DNA of 64,000 nt from Scolanthus callimorphus (GCA_033964015.1 CM066913.1:26872790-26936789); one strand, 5' to 3'; positions 1 through 12,570 are shown, counted from the stretch's first letter. A program made the numbers and translations. The notes: generated by a model from the letters alone, not told the origin.

Positions 1-2311
1 GGATTTACTTACCGGTGCGAAAATTCACACTGTAGCTTTGGTGATGGAGTGCATCCGCAGCATGCAAGTCTTGTGCATATTCCAGCCGACCGAGAACAAT
101 CTGTGACTATTCGTCATTTCGTTGTTGGCATGCCGTCGCAATAGAGTCTTAAAGTCCTTAGTTCTGACAGGAATCACCTCAAACCCTGGCTGGCTGCCCA
201 CAGAAAAACGCTGGGGCGCTGATCTCTGAAATCAAACATTGGTGTTTCTGACCGAGGAGTAACGCTTGTTTCAATCAATCTATTTGCGCCAGCTATGGCG
301 ACATCTCCGCTTCTCTTATGAGATCTCGGCGGCATTTCTGGTGAACTCGATCGCCGACTGAAGGTTTAATGGGTTTTCCCTGAGTTAAAGTTGCACTATA
401 AATACTGTCGCACCCTTTCTGTCCCAAAACTCACGAAGCATCTTTATCTTCGATGCGTTTCTCACAGATAAGCAAGTATTTCCATTTCTTTCCATGATCC
501 GAGTAGACCCATTTGAAAAATTAAAGGAAAAACATAATTCACAGGGACAGGGATTCTCACATGAACGCAAATTTGAAACGATAGAAATAAAGAACCCTTA
601 CCTCTTCTCTTGCAAGAGCCATGAAAGGAATAAAACATCAAGAAAAACCGGGAAAATCATTAGCGTTTTCACAGACAAACTCTTGAATTGGCAGTCGAAC
701 CACGCAGGTGGAACAAAAGGCATCTACAAGGCGTCTCTGGCGTGAGAGAAACAAGCGCGCGGGGATCGTAAACTGTAGGCGCAAATAATTGTAATCCAAT
801 CAATTTAGCGGCAAAATAGTCAAACAAAATGTTAGGTTGACACAAGAGCAGCTGCAATAGGCTAAAAAACGGTTATGGAATAGTCAGAAACAGCAGCTGT
901 GTGTGGATATAATGTAAAACACCTAAACCATTTCGGGAGCCCTGTGGATAAGAAAAACACACTTTTTGGGGAGCGTTAAAGACTTCTCAACATAATGTTA
1001 TTGCAAATGTACAAAATCTGAGGTTCTATTCAATTTCAGACCGATTAGGAGGCTGATTTTGCCCTTATGATAAAATTAATGCGTATTTGGTTTTGGGCTC
1101 CCTGTGGTAAAACCGATGAAATTTTCATCCCTTAGAACATCTTTAAAACGTTTTGAGGTAGGCGGTATTTTAATGCTGTCCCAATTCGTGGGTATATTAG
1201 AGAAAAATATCGGATGTTCCGAAAAAATATTGGGACAGTGAAAAACCACTACCAGTAGAAAAAGAATTCTTCAACTCATGTAAAATAGCAGAAACCGCTA
1301 AATAGAACAGAGAGTAGAAAACACAAAGCTAAACCGCTTCACGGGACTTTCTTACAAAACGCAGACAAGCACTGTAGACTCACTGTCAGGCTAGACACGC
1401 AGCTTTCCAATTTTAAAGCAAAGCGACAAATCATTTATCTATTGTATAAGTGCATTGCGAATATAACAAAAAATAGAAAAATATTTCTAAAAGTCCATAG
1501 ACGTCATAGAAAAAATAGTTTACCAAGACCTTTTCTACAGGCAGCAATGCTGGCGGTCCGTTTCACAGACCTTACAATACATGCCGGTTGGTGCACAAAA
1601 TAACTGATAATACATGTTTGGCAATCAAAATATATTTAGTTCTCATATGGATATATAGTTTATGTAATAAAAAACATATTAAGGAAAGACTGGCGGAGAA
1701 CGGCACTTAAAAAAACATTTTTCTCAACGCGGGTACCCTGTGGTTTTTACTGGATTTAGGAAATACTCTGTAAAAGCAATTGCGCTAGGAGATTTTTTTA
1801 GAACTTTTAGTATGTTGATAAGGTGACCTCCCTCGTTCATTCCACGGTGAAAAAAAAATATTGCAATTTGTTCCAACCCGACCCCAAAAAAATCACAGAT
1901 TGACTGGACGGCGAGTCGTCCAAGTAACAACAGCACTTGGTTCGACTTGGGTGTTCAAGAGTGTTCAAAAGCGCACTTGATTACTCACGCCGGCGCCGAG
2001 AAGGCGAAATTTTTTTTTTAAGAATTTCAGGTCCAAAAAATATAAATTGAACAACAACCGTGACGTCATTAAAACCGAGCATGCGCATTTCGAAAGCAGC
2101 TAACCCACATGGATGTAAGTCGAGCTCACGCTGACTTGAGCTAACGAAATTCGAATTTTGAACACTTGGGCGAGTCGTCAAATACGCGCAGTGTAACAAC
2201 AGCGCTTGGTTCGACTACCCCAAGATAAGGGTTTTGTCTTCAACTATATTCTCTCAACAAGTTGGAGGAGATATGTTGAAGACAAGATCCTTTGTCTTTT
2301 ACGTAATATTT
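1..2311. other. No gene recognised; diverged intergenic or intronic DNA
   Basis: Only short chance ORFs are seen. A direct repeat of about 60 bp (CGAGTCGTC...GTAACAACAGC...CTTGGTTCGACT) occurs at about 1911-1960 and 2171-2215. A short inverted pair (TTGTCTTCAAC / GTTGAAGACAA) lies at about 2236 and 2274. Confidence 0.5.
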
Positions 2312-2440
2312 AAAAGCCTCCTATTCGGACTTGACGGGATTTCACAGTCCGCGCAATTAGTTCCAGTCCGAGGCGAAGCCGAGGACTGGAACTAATTGCG
2401 TGGGCTTTGAAATCCCGTCAAGTCCGAATAGGAGGCTTTT
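2312..2440. repeat. Long near-perfect hairpin (inverted repeat)
   Basis: The two halves (from AAAAGCCTCCTATTCGG on the left to its complement at the right end) form arms of about 60 bp around a short centre near 2375-2385 (CGAGGCGAAGCCGAGG). It directly abuts the TIR element that begins at 2441. It is probably a palindromic MITE or part of a compound foldback. No coding potential is seen. Confidence 0.8.
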
Positions 2441-3594
2441 GAATTACTTCAAATACTCAATAATTATTCATGATCTAATTAGCCAACACAGAGGGAAAAC
2501 GATCAATGTTGAAACATCTCCATTTATTTATTTTTTAATTCCTTGGTCATTTGAAATACTCAGCCTGTGACATAATCTTCAATCACCAACCCCTCTGTAC
2601 CCTACCCAAACAGGATTTATCAATATAATCATATTTTTTTACTTGTGAAACTTGAATTACGTCACTAGTCATGCGCACAAATGAAAAGGTTAAGATTGTT
2701 TCCACAAAGCCTGTCCCACATGAAAGTTGGCGGCGCACACGCATATTGTCTGGAACAAGATCCTTTCTATTCTACATTTCCGAGAGAGGAGACCTGTTTC
2801 TTCTCACGGAACGTTTCTACAGTCTGCCTTTGTACGGCGTAGACTGAATAGTACAAAAAAATTCGACGGGGAGAGGACCTTGAAATTATGAACTTCGATT
2901 GCGTCACTAGTCATGCGCAGAAGTGAAAAGATTAAGAGTGTTCCAAAAACCCTGTCCCACATGGAGGTTGGCGGCGCACATTCATATAGTCTGGAACAAG
3001 ATCCTTTGTATTTTACTTCTCCGAAGACACGCGTCTTCACACGGAACAGTTTCTACAGTCTGCCATTGCATGGCGCAAAGACTGACTAGTACAAAACCCT
3101 TTCGATGGCGAGTGCCTTGAAATTATGAAAATTATGAACTTGGATTGCGTCACTAGTCATGCGCAGAAGTGAAAAGATCAAGAGTGTTTCCATAAAGCCT
3201 GTCCCACATGGAGGTTGGCGGCGCACAAGCATATAGTCTCCAACAAAATTCTTTGTATTGACTTCTTCGAGAGAGGAGACTTTTGTCTTCTCACGGAGTG
3301 GTTCCTACGGTCTGCCTTTGCACTGCGCAAAGACTGACTAGTAGAGAAACTTTTCGAGGGTGAGGACCTTGAAATTATGAATATTCAAAGGTCCTTGGAT
3401 CTAGAAAACATTTCTAGATCCAAGGACCTTTGAACTATGAATATTCATAGTTCCAAAGTCCTTGGACCTTGAAAAGTTTTCAAGTCCCACTTGCAGTATC
3501 TTCCTGGGATTTCAAGGTACTGCACGTGGTACAAAATGAGAGCTCTGGTTGGCTGATTAGGTCATGAATAATTAATGAGTATTTGAAGTAATTT
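2441..3594. mobile_element. TIR element with three internal tandem units
   Basis: Terminal inverted repeats of about 46 bp lie at 2441-2486 and 3549-3594 (AATTACTTCAAATACTCA at the left, its complement at the right). Inside are three direct repeats of about 242, 246 and 243 bp starting at 2649, 2891 and 3137, each opening with AACTT(G/C)(G/A)ATT(A/G)CGTCACTAG. There is no transposase ORF, so it is a non-autonomous element. The class is not identifiable from the ends. Confidence 0.75.
3385..3433. repeat. Perfect hairpin inside the TIR element
   Basis: TCAAAGGTCCTTGGATCTAG and its complement flank a short AACAT-like loop. It lies just after the third tandem unit. A shorter related copy (CAAAGTCCTTGG) follows at about 3453. 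Confidence 0.8.
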
Positions 3595-3617
3595 CCCTCT
3601 CTCGTGACGTCACGAGC

Positions 3618-3796
3618 GGGAAATTTAGTAAAAGACAAAGTATTCTTTTGTCTACTAAATTCCCTCATTATAAATGCAAGGGAAATTTAGTAGACGAAAG
3701 AAGCCTTTGTCTTTTACTAAATTTCCCTCTTGTGAAAAAGACAAAGGATTCTTTTGTCCACTAAATTACCCTTGCATTTATAATGAGGGAATTTAG
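3618..3796. repeat. Cluster of overlapping inverted repeats
   Basis: AGGGAAATTTAGTA and its complement recur four times in alternating orientation, separated by paired AAAGACAAAG/CTTTGTCTTT blocks, so several alternative stems can form. The cluster abuts the right end of the 2441-3594 element and, with the hairpin at 2312-2440, gives that element palindromic borders. Confidence 0.65.
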
Positions 3797-4670
3797 CTAG
3801 TAAATGTCCCTCGGAGAACAAAGGAAACCGAGGCGATCATGGTATTACAAAGTATAAAAGAATAGCCGAAGTGATGCGTAACGGACGAACGAAATACGGA
3901 CATTCTCCCAAGAAATGTATATTATTGCTATATATTATTCCTGAGGTAAAACGTGGGCGAAGTGGACTCGGGGCAATTGGAAAAATTGCTTATTATTCAT
4001 GTAGTTTGTTACATAGTTTGTTTACAAAGTAATCCGAAGAATTACCTCATAATGTATTTGATTTCTATATCTCAGCGAACTCTGCGAGTAATGTTGGCAC
4101 ACACCAAGTATAGTACACCAACCGAGAAAGTTTCTCTACAAATGTATATTCAGCCTGTAATCGAGGTGGTCCTTGCCAAGTGTTGTGATGGTAATAGGTA
4201 TGTCTCTCCGCATAAAAAAATAATAATTTGCCAAGGTAAGTAAAATTGTAAAAAAAAGCTATTTAAGGTGGCTCGCGTCATGATCATGTAACTAAGCCCG
4301 TATGAAGGCATTGAAAGTCATGGCTTAGCATCGGGTAGACTTGCCACAAGTCGACCTCACGTAATTAGTTAGCAGTTGTTCTACTTTGTTTGTGGAAATT
4401 TTGTGGCGAAATCTAGTTCAAAACCAAAAAATTTGGAGGCGCGTATTTCAAAAACGCAGTATTTTCCAACATTTGTTGTTTTGAATATGTGATGATTTGT
4501 TTGCGATAAAAGAAGCTCGCAACTTTTTTTAGACCGTGAGGCTCCTGCATGACAACGGCCTATCAACACGATCTCCGTTTACTTTCATTAAGCAACAATA
4601 AGCGATACAGATTAAGTCCTATAGTGACTGTGCTCTAATTTGCGGGATTAAACTATATTGAATATCTTAA

Positions 4671-4784
4671 GGCTGGTGCCTACTAAAGCAAAGGTGATTT
4701 TTTTTTTCTCTAAACCACATAGGTGTTTCTCGGTACAATAAGGACTATTGAAATCCGAGAAAAGAATTGGGGTCTCCAAGCATT
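4671..4784. mobile_element. Left end of a TTAA-type repeat (inverted partner at 32.1 kb)
   Basis: The sequence starts immediately after TTAA (4667-4670) with GGCTGGTGCCTACTA. It is matched in reverse complement, over more than 100 bp, by 32030-32146, which is followed by TTAA (32147-32150). Further matching sequence (GATATGCTGTTTTCTCAGAA) resumes at about 6125 on this side, as if the left copy were interrupted by the element that starts at 4789. Confidence 0.6.
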
Positions 4785-4788
4785 TTAA

Positions 4789-5435
4789 GGTGGCGTACAC
4801 CTGTTCAAAGGCAAAACAATATTAAGTTTTAGACACCGAGTTTAGTTAATAAACGTTCCCCCGATTAGTTTAGTCGGTAGAGGGGGTCCACGAGTATCCC
4901 TCGGAACTAGTAACGAGATATACTTTTTTGGAATCCTTAGGATGTCTAGAAACTGGTTTTAGATGTTAACAGTATGTCTTGTTACAATTTCCGGGGGTGC
5001 TCGCGGACCCCCTCTACCGACTAGACTAGATTATTGTCATTTTTTGCCAGTCAATAAAACAACTATTCAGCTTTCTACTTGAAATCGTTTTCTTTGAAAA
5101 ATTAACCTATTCCTGAAATGAGTGAATGGACAAAGTGGGGTAAAATTAAACACGGCCTCCTATTTGTATAAAAACACAGCTTAGTCCAACGTTTTTTTTT
5201 TTCAACAGACAGCTCTAGTACCCTTGTATGTACCTGTGAAAGCAAATCAAATTCGAGCCCTATTGGCGGGCGCGCGACGATTTCGACTAAATCTAGCTGG
5301 CGTAGATGCTTACATTTATTTCAGGGCGCAATATTGGGGCTATATTTAGACATGAGTGCTTGTACTCTTCTTATCTTACCTGGCATTTGAAGGCTTGATG
5401 CCCAATGAAGTTTTTGCAAGGAAGAACGCTAAGCG
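4789..5435. mobile_element. Foldback/MITE fragment related to the 47.9-kb foldback
   Basis: It begins after TTAA with GGTGGCGTACACCTG and follows the left part of the 47859-49086 foldback (motifs AGACACCGAGTTTAGTTA, CAATAAAACAACTATTC). The right inverted arm is missing, so it is a partial copy. A 161-bp MITE (4868-5028) is nested in it. Confidence 0.65.
4868..5028. mobile_element. 161-bp MITE nested in the 4.8-kb fragment
   Basis: Inverted ends GTTTAGTCGGTAGAGGGGGT and its near-complement at the right end are flanked by GATTA on both sides (4863-4867 and 5029-5033). The related copy at 47.9 kb reads CCCCGATTATTG without an insert and so serves as the empty site. A TA duplication is an alternative reading of the borders. 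Confidence 0.75.
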
Positions 5436-6960
5436 TTTTTTCTAACATGAATGATAATTATTCTCAGGTCAAAGCTTTCGAATTTAGTTTGTGTGGGAGA
5501 CTCCAACATGGCGGCTTTGTTCCTCGCTTAAGAGAAATGGCTTGAATTAGATCACTCAAGGTGATCTTTTCCCACAAAAACAAGCAAACTGGTGAGAATT
5601 TCTCCTTCTGTTCGGGTTTGTGAACTTCGTTTTTTCGGCTCCAACATCTCTGTTTTTAGTATAGATTTCGAAAAGTTTTATACCGGGCTCAAAAGGCTGA
5701 CAAAGGACTGTTGTTTTTTATAAATGGCGCGCTGGGGCTTCGTGCAACGCGCAAAAACCTTTGAATGGGATCATATCTTGTCCACTCTGATCTTTTTGGA
5801 AAAACGACTTTTGCATTACTGTGTGATTTGTGCGAGAATCGCGTAGGTTTGGACGTCTTTGTTGCTTTCGGCTGCGAGAAATCATAATTTTTGGGTTTCT
5901 GTGAAAGACATAAAATGGCGCCTTTGCGAACTCGATCTTCTCGCTTACGAAAACACTTCCGTCCACTTTATCGTTTTCGAATAAAATGTAGCCTATAACA
6001 CAGTTCCCTGAGTATGCAAGAAAATGGCGTGGTTTTGAAGTTCTGTTGTGCAGCGTTTTTCCAGGCTTCTGGGCCAACAGTTTGACCTTGACACCCTCCC
6101 CCAACATCACGTATTATATATAAGATATGCTGTTTTCTCAGAACTCGAATAAACAAGACGCCTGGAGGTGTTTAGCGGAATGACTGAAACCATGATTTCT
6201 TTAGAAGTGATGAACTCGCGAAGACTTTGATACATAACCTTCGCAGGACTCTTGACTTCTTCAAAATATTGTTTAGCTTTAGAGGTGCAGCAAATTTTCG
6301 TTTGTTGTGGAAACCTGGAATACTGCCTGTGAGCATCTGTGAAAGCCCAGAATACTACCTGAACACAACTGTAATCAGCTGCAGTATTATTTTGCTGATG
6401 TTCATTGTTGCTTGTTTTATCAGTTTATTTCTTTCTCGTTTAGCTATTTTTAGCTTTTATTCTGTAAACTAATCAGCAGGGTCATTAGCAACCGTTACAC
6501 CAAACAAGGAACTACGATCTAGATGCGAAGTTTCTTATTCCTTAGAAACAAAAAGCCTCACAGGCTTTCACAGCTCCTGCGCTAAATGTTTAGTCAACCA
6601 AGAGAGGGTGCAGATAAAAATTCACTTCACATAGTGCTCTCATAGTCTTACAAATCGCCTCCGAATTCTCGATCTTTTGAAATTCCTCTAAAAGTATTAA
6701 CGCAAATAAAGATCGTAAAAGCTACCCCCTACTGTCCTCCAAGTTTGATATCCGTCACACTAATATTATAAAAGTACTGACGGAATTTATATTTACAGAA
6801 AATGCGCTTGGACTTTTCGTCGAGTCACCTGAACCTCCATCTTTACCATTCTAGCGTCACGCACGCACGTCACGGTCCCGCGTATTATTAATAATAGTAT
6901 TTGTTTTTAGATTTCGGTTGGGTAATCCTTAAAGTGTAAATAAATGGCTGTATATTATTG
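5436..6960. other. No gene recognised
   Basis: A 130-codon minus-strand ORF at 5718-6110 has no recognisable domain and lies in repeat-like sequence. I treat it as a chance ORF. The piece at 6105-6160 matches the repeat described at 4671. Confidence 0.4.
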
Positions 6961-7839
6961 TGAAATGAAATGTGGAATTCTTCAGGGCTCCATATTAGGG
7001 CCGCTCTTATTTATTATTTATTTATTTAAACGACCTTCCTGAGTGCAATCTGAATTCTAGTGTCCGTATGTATGCTGATGACACCAGTGACACCAGACAT
7101 AAGTGGAGTCTGTACATGGCTGAAGGCAAACAAATTGAGCCTAAATGTAATCAAAACAAAATACACCATAATTGCCAGTCATCATAAAATAAAGAATCTT
7201 GACCATACCTTCGAAATAAAGGCAGATGGAAAACTTTTAAAAAGGGAAATAACCTTTAAATATTTGGGAATTGAGATAGATCAAACCCTTAGCTGGAAAA
7301 ATCAAATAGACAAAGTTGTAAAGAAGGTATCCGGAGGGATTGGGGCACTTAGAAAGGCTCGACGTTTTGTTCCCCATGAAACAAGAATCTCCATATACAA
7401 CTCCCTCATACAGCCATATTTTGATTACTGTAGTGCTGTATGGGGGACATGTGGCAAAGGGATGGCAAACACCCTCCAGATACTCCAAAACAGGGCAGCC
7501 AGGTTTTGACCTTCTTAAACTATGATAAACAGTCAAGGGATTTACTGGATGAGCGGGAGAGTGGGACAATCTTGAGACCAGGAGGGACAAACAGCTAGCT
7601 TTGATGATGTACAAAATCTAAAATGGAGGAACCCCAGATTACCTCTCAAATATTTTTTTTGCATTCCTATCAAACCACAAAATTTAATCTTATATTATTC
7701 ATTGGGAAATTTGTTTGTGCCCAGACCAAACAAGGAAGCAGGGAAACACAGCTTCCAATACAGAGGAGCTGTCCTGTGGAATAGCTTTCCAAATAGCATA
7801 AAAAACACATCTTTCCAGAAATTTAAAAAATCCCTATAA
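6961..7839 (+). mobile_element. CR1/jockey-like LINE fragment (RT 3' half), broken
   Basis: Reverse-transcriptase motifs appear in order: QGSILGPLLF (about 6986), then MYADDT with the catalytic YADD (about 7069-7086), then the long ORF with WLKANKLSLN, KYLGIEID, LSWKNQIDKV, IYNSLIQPYFDYCSAVW and LQILQNRAARF. The C-terminus (YRGAVLWNSFPN, stop at 7837-7839) is in another frame. At least two frameshifts separate these blocks and the 5' half is absent, so it is a 5'-truncated dead copy. A short ATAG-type microsatellite follows at the 3' end, as is common for this type of LINE. Clade assignment is by motif style only. Confidence 0.85.
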
Positions 7840-7854
7840 TTCAAATATATATAA

Positions 7855-7882
7855 ATAGATAGATAGATAGATAGATAGATAG
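7855..7882. repeat. (GATA)n microsatellite at LINE 3' end
   Basis: About seven GATA units directly follow the LINE C-terminus. Confidence 0.9.
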
Positions 7883-8372
7883 TTAGTTTTTAATAATACA
7901 CAGCTCTTTGGAAGAGCATATTCTTACTATGTAATTTTTATGAAAAGATCTATATATTAATACCGTAAGGAAAATCGTGTCCGCGCTCACTCCGCTTAGC
8001 CCTGAAGCTGTGCCACCAAAAAAAGTTCACAGACCCGAAGGGAAGGTAGAAATCTGGACCGTGGGGGTGTTTTTGTTGGAAAAGATTCAACCTGGGCTAA
8101 GTTCTAATTCAAGCGATTTCTTAAGCGAGAGACAAAGCTGCCGTCATTCCTAAATGGAGGAATGCTCACCATGAATAATTTAACGATATTTTTGATAATA
8201 TTACTTCAAATTGACCTAAAAACATTCGAAATATCTGAACTATCAAGACTACTAGTCAGGATAAGGATTAATACATCGTTTTAGTATATTTTTATAGTAT
8301 ATGCCTCGTTCTATTAAAGATTAATACTATTAAGTACGTAATCAATAAAACGAGCTGTCCGAACCAGCGAAT

Positions 8373-8440
8373 TCACTCATAGCGTAGTGGTTAGGGTTAG
8401 GGTATAGTAACTGGAAAGTTACAGGTTCGAACCCTGATGA
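8373..8440 (+). repeat. tRNA-like sequence / SINE head
   Basis: A box-A-like block TAGCGTAGTGGTTA (8380-8393) and a box-B-like block GGTTCGAACC (8424-8433), inside a short T-arm (CAGG-loop-CCTG), are spaced as in a tRNA gene. The acceptor stem does not pair convincingly and GGGTTAGGG replaces a normal D/anticodon region. A tRNA-derived SINE or tRNA pseudogene fits better than a working tRNA. Confidence 0.5.
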
Positions 8441-8618
8441 TTTTCATATTCTTTTTTTCATTTCTGTAGGTGAGCGCTTGTTTAGAAAAAAATTCTAAGT
8501 GCCAGTGAGCATTCCTCGATTTAGGCGTGTGTCAAAGCTGCCATCGCCGCCATTTTGAAATCTCCCCACAGAAACTAAAAAAGAACTCAGTTCGCGCAGC
8601 CGAAAGCACCATAGACTT

Positions 8619-10036
8619 TTAAAGTGCCACTAAAGGCAGAAAACAACTTTATTTCATCAAAAAGTTCCATTATCCAAGCGAGCATTTGCGAAATAAAAAT
8701 GTGTTTTGCGCGCGCCGTGAATATTTTATTGATTTTTGAACATTTCCGATCGGCGGTTTTCTTTCGTTCAATTTTCGCGGGGGCCGAACAATTATCGACT
8801 GTGACGTCAAAAGAAGACATGTGACTTTATCACAGAATATAATTTATGTGGACGAAAGATGAATGCTGCGTCTTGAAAGACGGAAAAGTACCCGGGAAAT
8901 GGTTCTATGAAACTAGCATTGTGTGTCCAGCAGACTCCAAGAAAGATATTAGCGTCGATATTTTACGGTGTATTGCGATAATTCGAACAGAAATAATCCA
9001 AAGAAGACGTGAGAGCGAATAATATCGGCAGCAAGCGTTCCCCGGTCTGTTTATTGCTCGAAGAAACACTCATCATTTCTGTAATTCGCCGAATTGAGAG
9101 TCTACAGCCTGAAGAACGAATCACCAGAAAGGAATAAGGAAGATATACCGCCGTGTGTGATGATATTGTTGGAATAGCGATCGATCGAGAGAGGAACTAA
9201 TCGGCATGAAAGACGTGACACATTACTACGCACCCTTGAGGAGAGTCAAACACAATATCATGCAAAAAACTCGAAATACAAATGGTTTGCGAATCCGTTT
9301 ATGTGCCTTGACATGTTTAGCAGACACCAAGGAAGATATCAGCATCGATATTTTACTGTTGTATAACGATAATTCGAACAGAAACGGCCCAGAGATATCC
9401 TGCGAGCAGAGCTTCTGTAGTCAAGAGAAGCGAACAGAGGGACAGCGCGACTCGAACAACAATTTTGTACAAGGCAAACGCATTCTTTTCAATTCTTCCT
9501 GTAACTACGAATTTGAACTCTGCAAATATGGAAGAGGCAATTTATTCATTTCAGAGAGGGACGACTGTATCTGGGAATGAATAGTTTATATAAGGAAGCG
9601 AACGAACGGTTTTAAACGAACCGGACTCTAAATGTAGCGCGGAACCTGTAGCGCTGAGGGATTAAACGAAACGATTTTTCAAGAACACCACCAATAACTT
9701 TATGTTAAAAGAGTTACTACCGAGCCCAGATAGCCAAAAGACTAAAGTTCTTTCTCTATTGGAGCCATACATCGAAGTTATTGATGTGATGTCAATGTAT
9801 GAAAATAATTAATAGGAAATGCATTTGGGACCATTTGGAGATGCAATTTCATGTTTTGGTGAACAAAATCCTTTACCAGAGTAATTTTAAAAATATTCAA
9901 ATTATGTAAGCACTTTTTCAAGCTAGACATGCTACTCAGTAATTGTAGTAACACCAAAATAAATTCCCATTGGAGCCTGTAACAGTAATTTTCAAAGTTG
10001 AAACAAATAGTGCAAACAGGAAACAGGACTGCACAC
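8619..10036 (+). repeat. Left 1.4-kb inverted arm (copy A)
   Basis: Matched in reverse complement by 27436-30639 minus the insert at 28663-30427. It contains a 124-codon ORF (9206-9580), but the reverse copy at 28.0-28.2 kb breaks that frame, so it is probably not a gene. An internal diverged duplication (GA(T/A)ATTAGC(G/A)TCGATATTTTAC-like blocks) lies at about 8945-8998 and 9342-9396. Confidence 0.8.
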
Positions 10037-11022
10037 GTTTGCACAGAGGTTATTTTTGTTTTTCTTGTAGGGGAATTTAGGGGGCCTGCTCAACCAAGGA
10101 AAAATAAATTTCAATGTCAATATAAATAGCTCGTTGTGAGAAAAGTTATCCAGCTGCAAACTATAATTGTAAAAGCTTTTAGATTATTCAGTGGAGAAGT
10201 TGTTGAAAAATTCCAGCCAGTCTCATCCAGAAAAAATGTGGATGAGAAAATGTCAGCAAAGTCAGTTCCTGCTAGCAGAGGCCACTTCTCTCTTGTTTTG
10301 AGTTTTGCATTGTTGGAAAACACTAAAAGTAAAAGAAAATGCAGGGAGGTGAGTTTAAAGTAGCCTCTGCTCGCAGGGAACAAAGTCAGGTAACTCTTTT
10401 GCACTAATAGTTCAGTTTTGAATTCTCAGTTCCAATGCTGAATAGGCATGAGTGGTGCATAAAGACAGAAGGAGCCTCAGTTTGAAGTTGAGAAAATTGT
10501 GAATACCATTGAAACGCTCCCACAAGTTTGTCTATTGTCTCCATTCAAGCTTCATCAGTTTCTCATTGCTATTTGCAACTTTCTCTGCTTCAAACTGAGA
10601 CTCCCACTGTATTTACATGCCTGTTATGCATATTCAGCGGTAGTACAGAGAATTCGAAACTAGACTATTGTGAGAGGCCTCTGTTTGCAGGGGAGTGTAC
10701 GTGTACCTGGGAAACAATAGAAAGCCTTTACCTGCCCATATGTATACAAGATATGAAAAGAATTCCCTGCTGATGCTGAAAATGATCTGTCGACTGGGAG
10801 ATGATTAGTATTGCTTGGAGAGTTGCAGTTTTTGAATGAGCCAGATAGATACATAAGAGAGCAAAATAGATTTTTAACATTGGATTTTATTTCTTCAGGG
10901 ATCATTAATTTTCTATTATGGGAGGGGGACAGAACCAGAAAGGGGGGCTGTTCAGAACAGATGTTTTCCGTTGTAGGGAATGGGCCTTTCAGAAAAATAA
11001 AATTTAATTATCCAATATCTAA
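10037..11022. other. No gene recognised
   Basis: Short diverged inverted blocks are present: CCTGCTAGCAGAGGC-type at about 10268 with its inverse at about 10366, and CTCAGTTTGAAG at about 10476 with its inverse at about 10587. No coding evidence. Confidence 0.4.
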
Positions 11023-11119
11023 TAGCGGAACTCTGGTGGAGCCCCATAGGCTAATGTGTGGTATTAAAACAAAATGAAATAAAATTAAACAAAAATGAAA
11101 TAAAAGTAACCCATCGAGC

Positions 11120-12570
11120 ACATTTCGCGTGGTTATAATTTCCGATGGATAGCCGCTGGTGTAAGTATCGCGGACGTGGTCCGTCGTTTTTACGTGCCCA
11201 GGCCAGGTTCCTCAGCCTGCCCCATTGCCAACACAGCTGAACACAGCTAGGAGTAATGTCGGAGCGAAAAATTTTCAAGTTCTCATGGCAAAATCAAATG
11301 TAAATCGACTTTTCTGCCAAAATAGCAATCGCTAGTATATATTTTACATGTCAGCGACGTTTTTGATCGTGATTGTTGGCAGAGTGGAATGAAACTGAAG
11401 TGTAGACTGTGAAGTAATCGATGAGAAAATCAACTTCACATGTTTAAATCACGCTATAAACGGCTTTTGATTGCAAAGAGAAGAACAAGAATTGCACAGG
11501 ATTGTTTCAACTAAAGCACTGAGGGGATTAATTGTCCAAAACAAGGATTTAACTCAACAATCGACTCTTTAACTTCACGCGTGCTCGACGAGAAAACCAT
11601 TTCACTCGATAAGAGGGAACTTTGTGCATGCTGATTCCCGGGATAAGCATTAGATGGGAAAAGGCCATAGAACTTTATGGAACTTTATGCCACCCGTTAC
11701 ATCGAAATGCTTTACAGGCGTTTAGCAAGGAAGGAAACTGAAAGAAGAAATTGAAGCAGGTAAAGCTGTTGTTTAAAATGAGACGCTTTTCCATTCAAGA
11801 CGAAAACCAGAGAAACAATTTATTGGCTGAATTTATGAAACACGAAAGCTAACTTAATTATTAAGAACTACTTAAATTAGCGTATATTTTAGTTCTGAAT
11901 TTTTAAATAGTACCAAAGTTTGAGTATTGGAACTAAAAATAGATGTTTGGTGTGAGGAAAAGGTGTTGGTTATCGATTTTAAGGGTGATTCGCGATGTTC
12001 TTCAAGCTGAAGCCATTTTAATCGATTACACACAATCATATCCAATAGAGACTCACAATAAACTATGTAAAATCTATCCTAAATAGCCCATTGTTAGACT
12101 CCTCTTATCTAGCTCTCTAGTTAGACACTGCTATAATTCATGGGGACATCATGTAGACTTTATTATATACATTTTGAAATCACATTTATCTCTATCTCGG
12201 GTATCGATCAATTCATCAGCTCTATTTTACGGTTTTCCTTTCCATCTCTTTGTATGCAAAACAGTTCATTATGTATGCAGAAAAGTCTATGGAAAATTGG
12301 AGAGTTTGTGCCTTGAAAAACATACTGAGTGGATTGTTGTTCTCCTTCAAAAACATCTCTATTGTGCTTGGCGTGATCTTGAGGGACTCTGGCTCATAGA
12401 CTTCGCCATTATTTTTACTTCTGCATAAAACTTGCCAAGAACTTTATCTAACTCGCTGGGTGCCATGGCATTTTCGTAAAATCCTGATTTTCAAGATGGC
12501 GGAAGGAGCTGATCGGACAGGAGGGAGGTCACTTTTTGCGAAAAATACTTGTAGCACTAGAAATTATAGG
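11120..12570. other. No gene recognised
   Basis: Unique-looking AT-rich DNA. The ORF at 12174-12428 has no recognisable domain or splice context. Confidence 0.4.

Noticed and set aside
20..200. Minus-strand frame of ~58 codons with a splice-like GTAAGT nearby (rc of positions 7-13)
   Set aside because: The open frame stops before the donor-like site and no protein family was recognised. It could be a real exon cut by the window edge, but evidence is too thin.
5718..6110. 130-codon minus-strand ORF
   Set aside because: No domain, no splice context, and it overlaps repeat-derived DNA.
9206..9580. 124-codon ORF as a possible transposon gene
   Set aside because: The inverted copy at 28.0-28.2 kb does not preserve the frame, and the composition looks non-coding.
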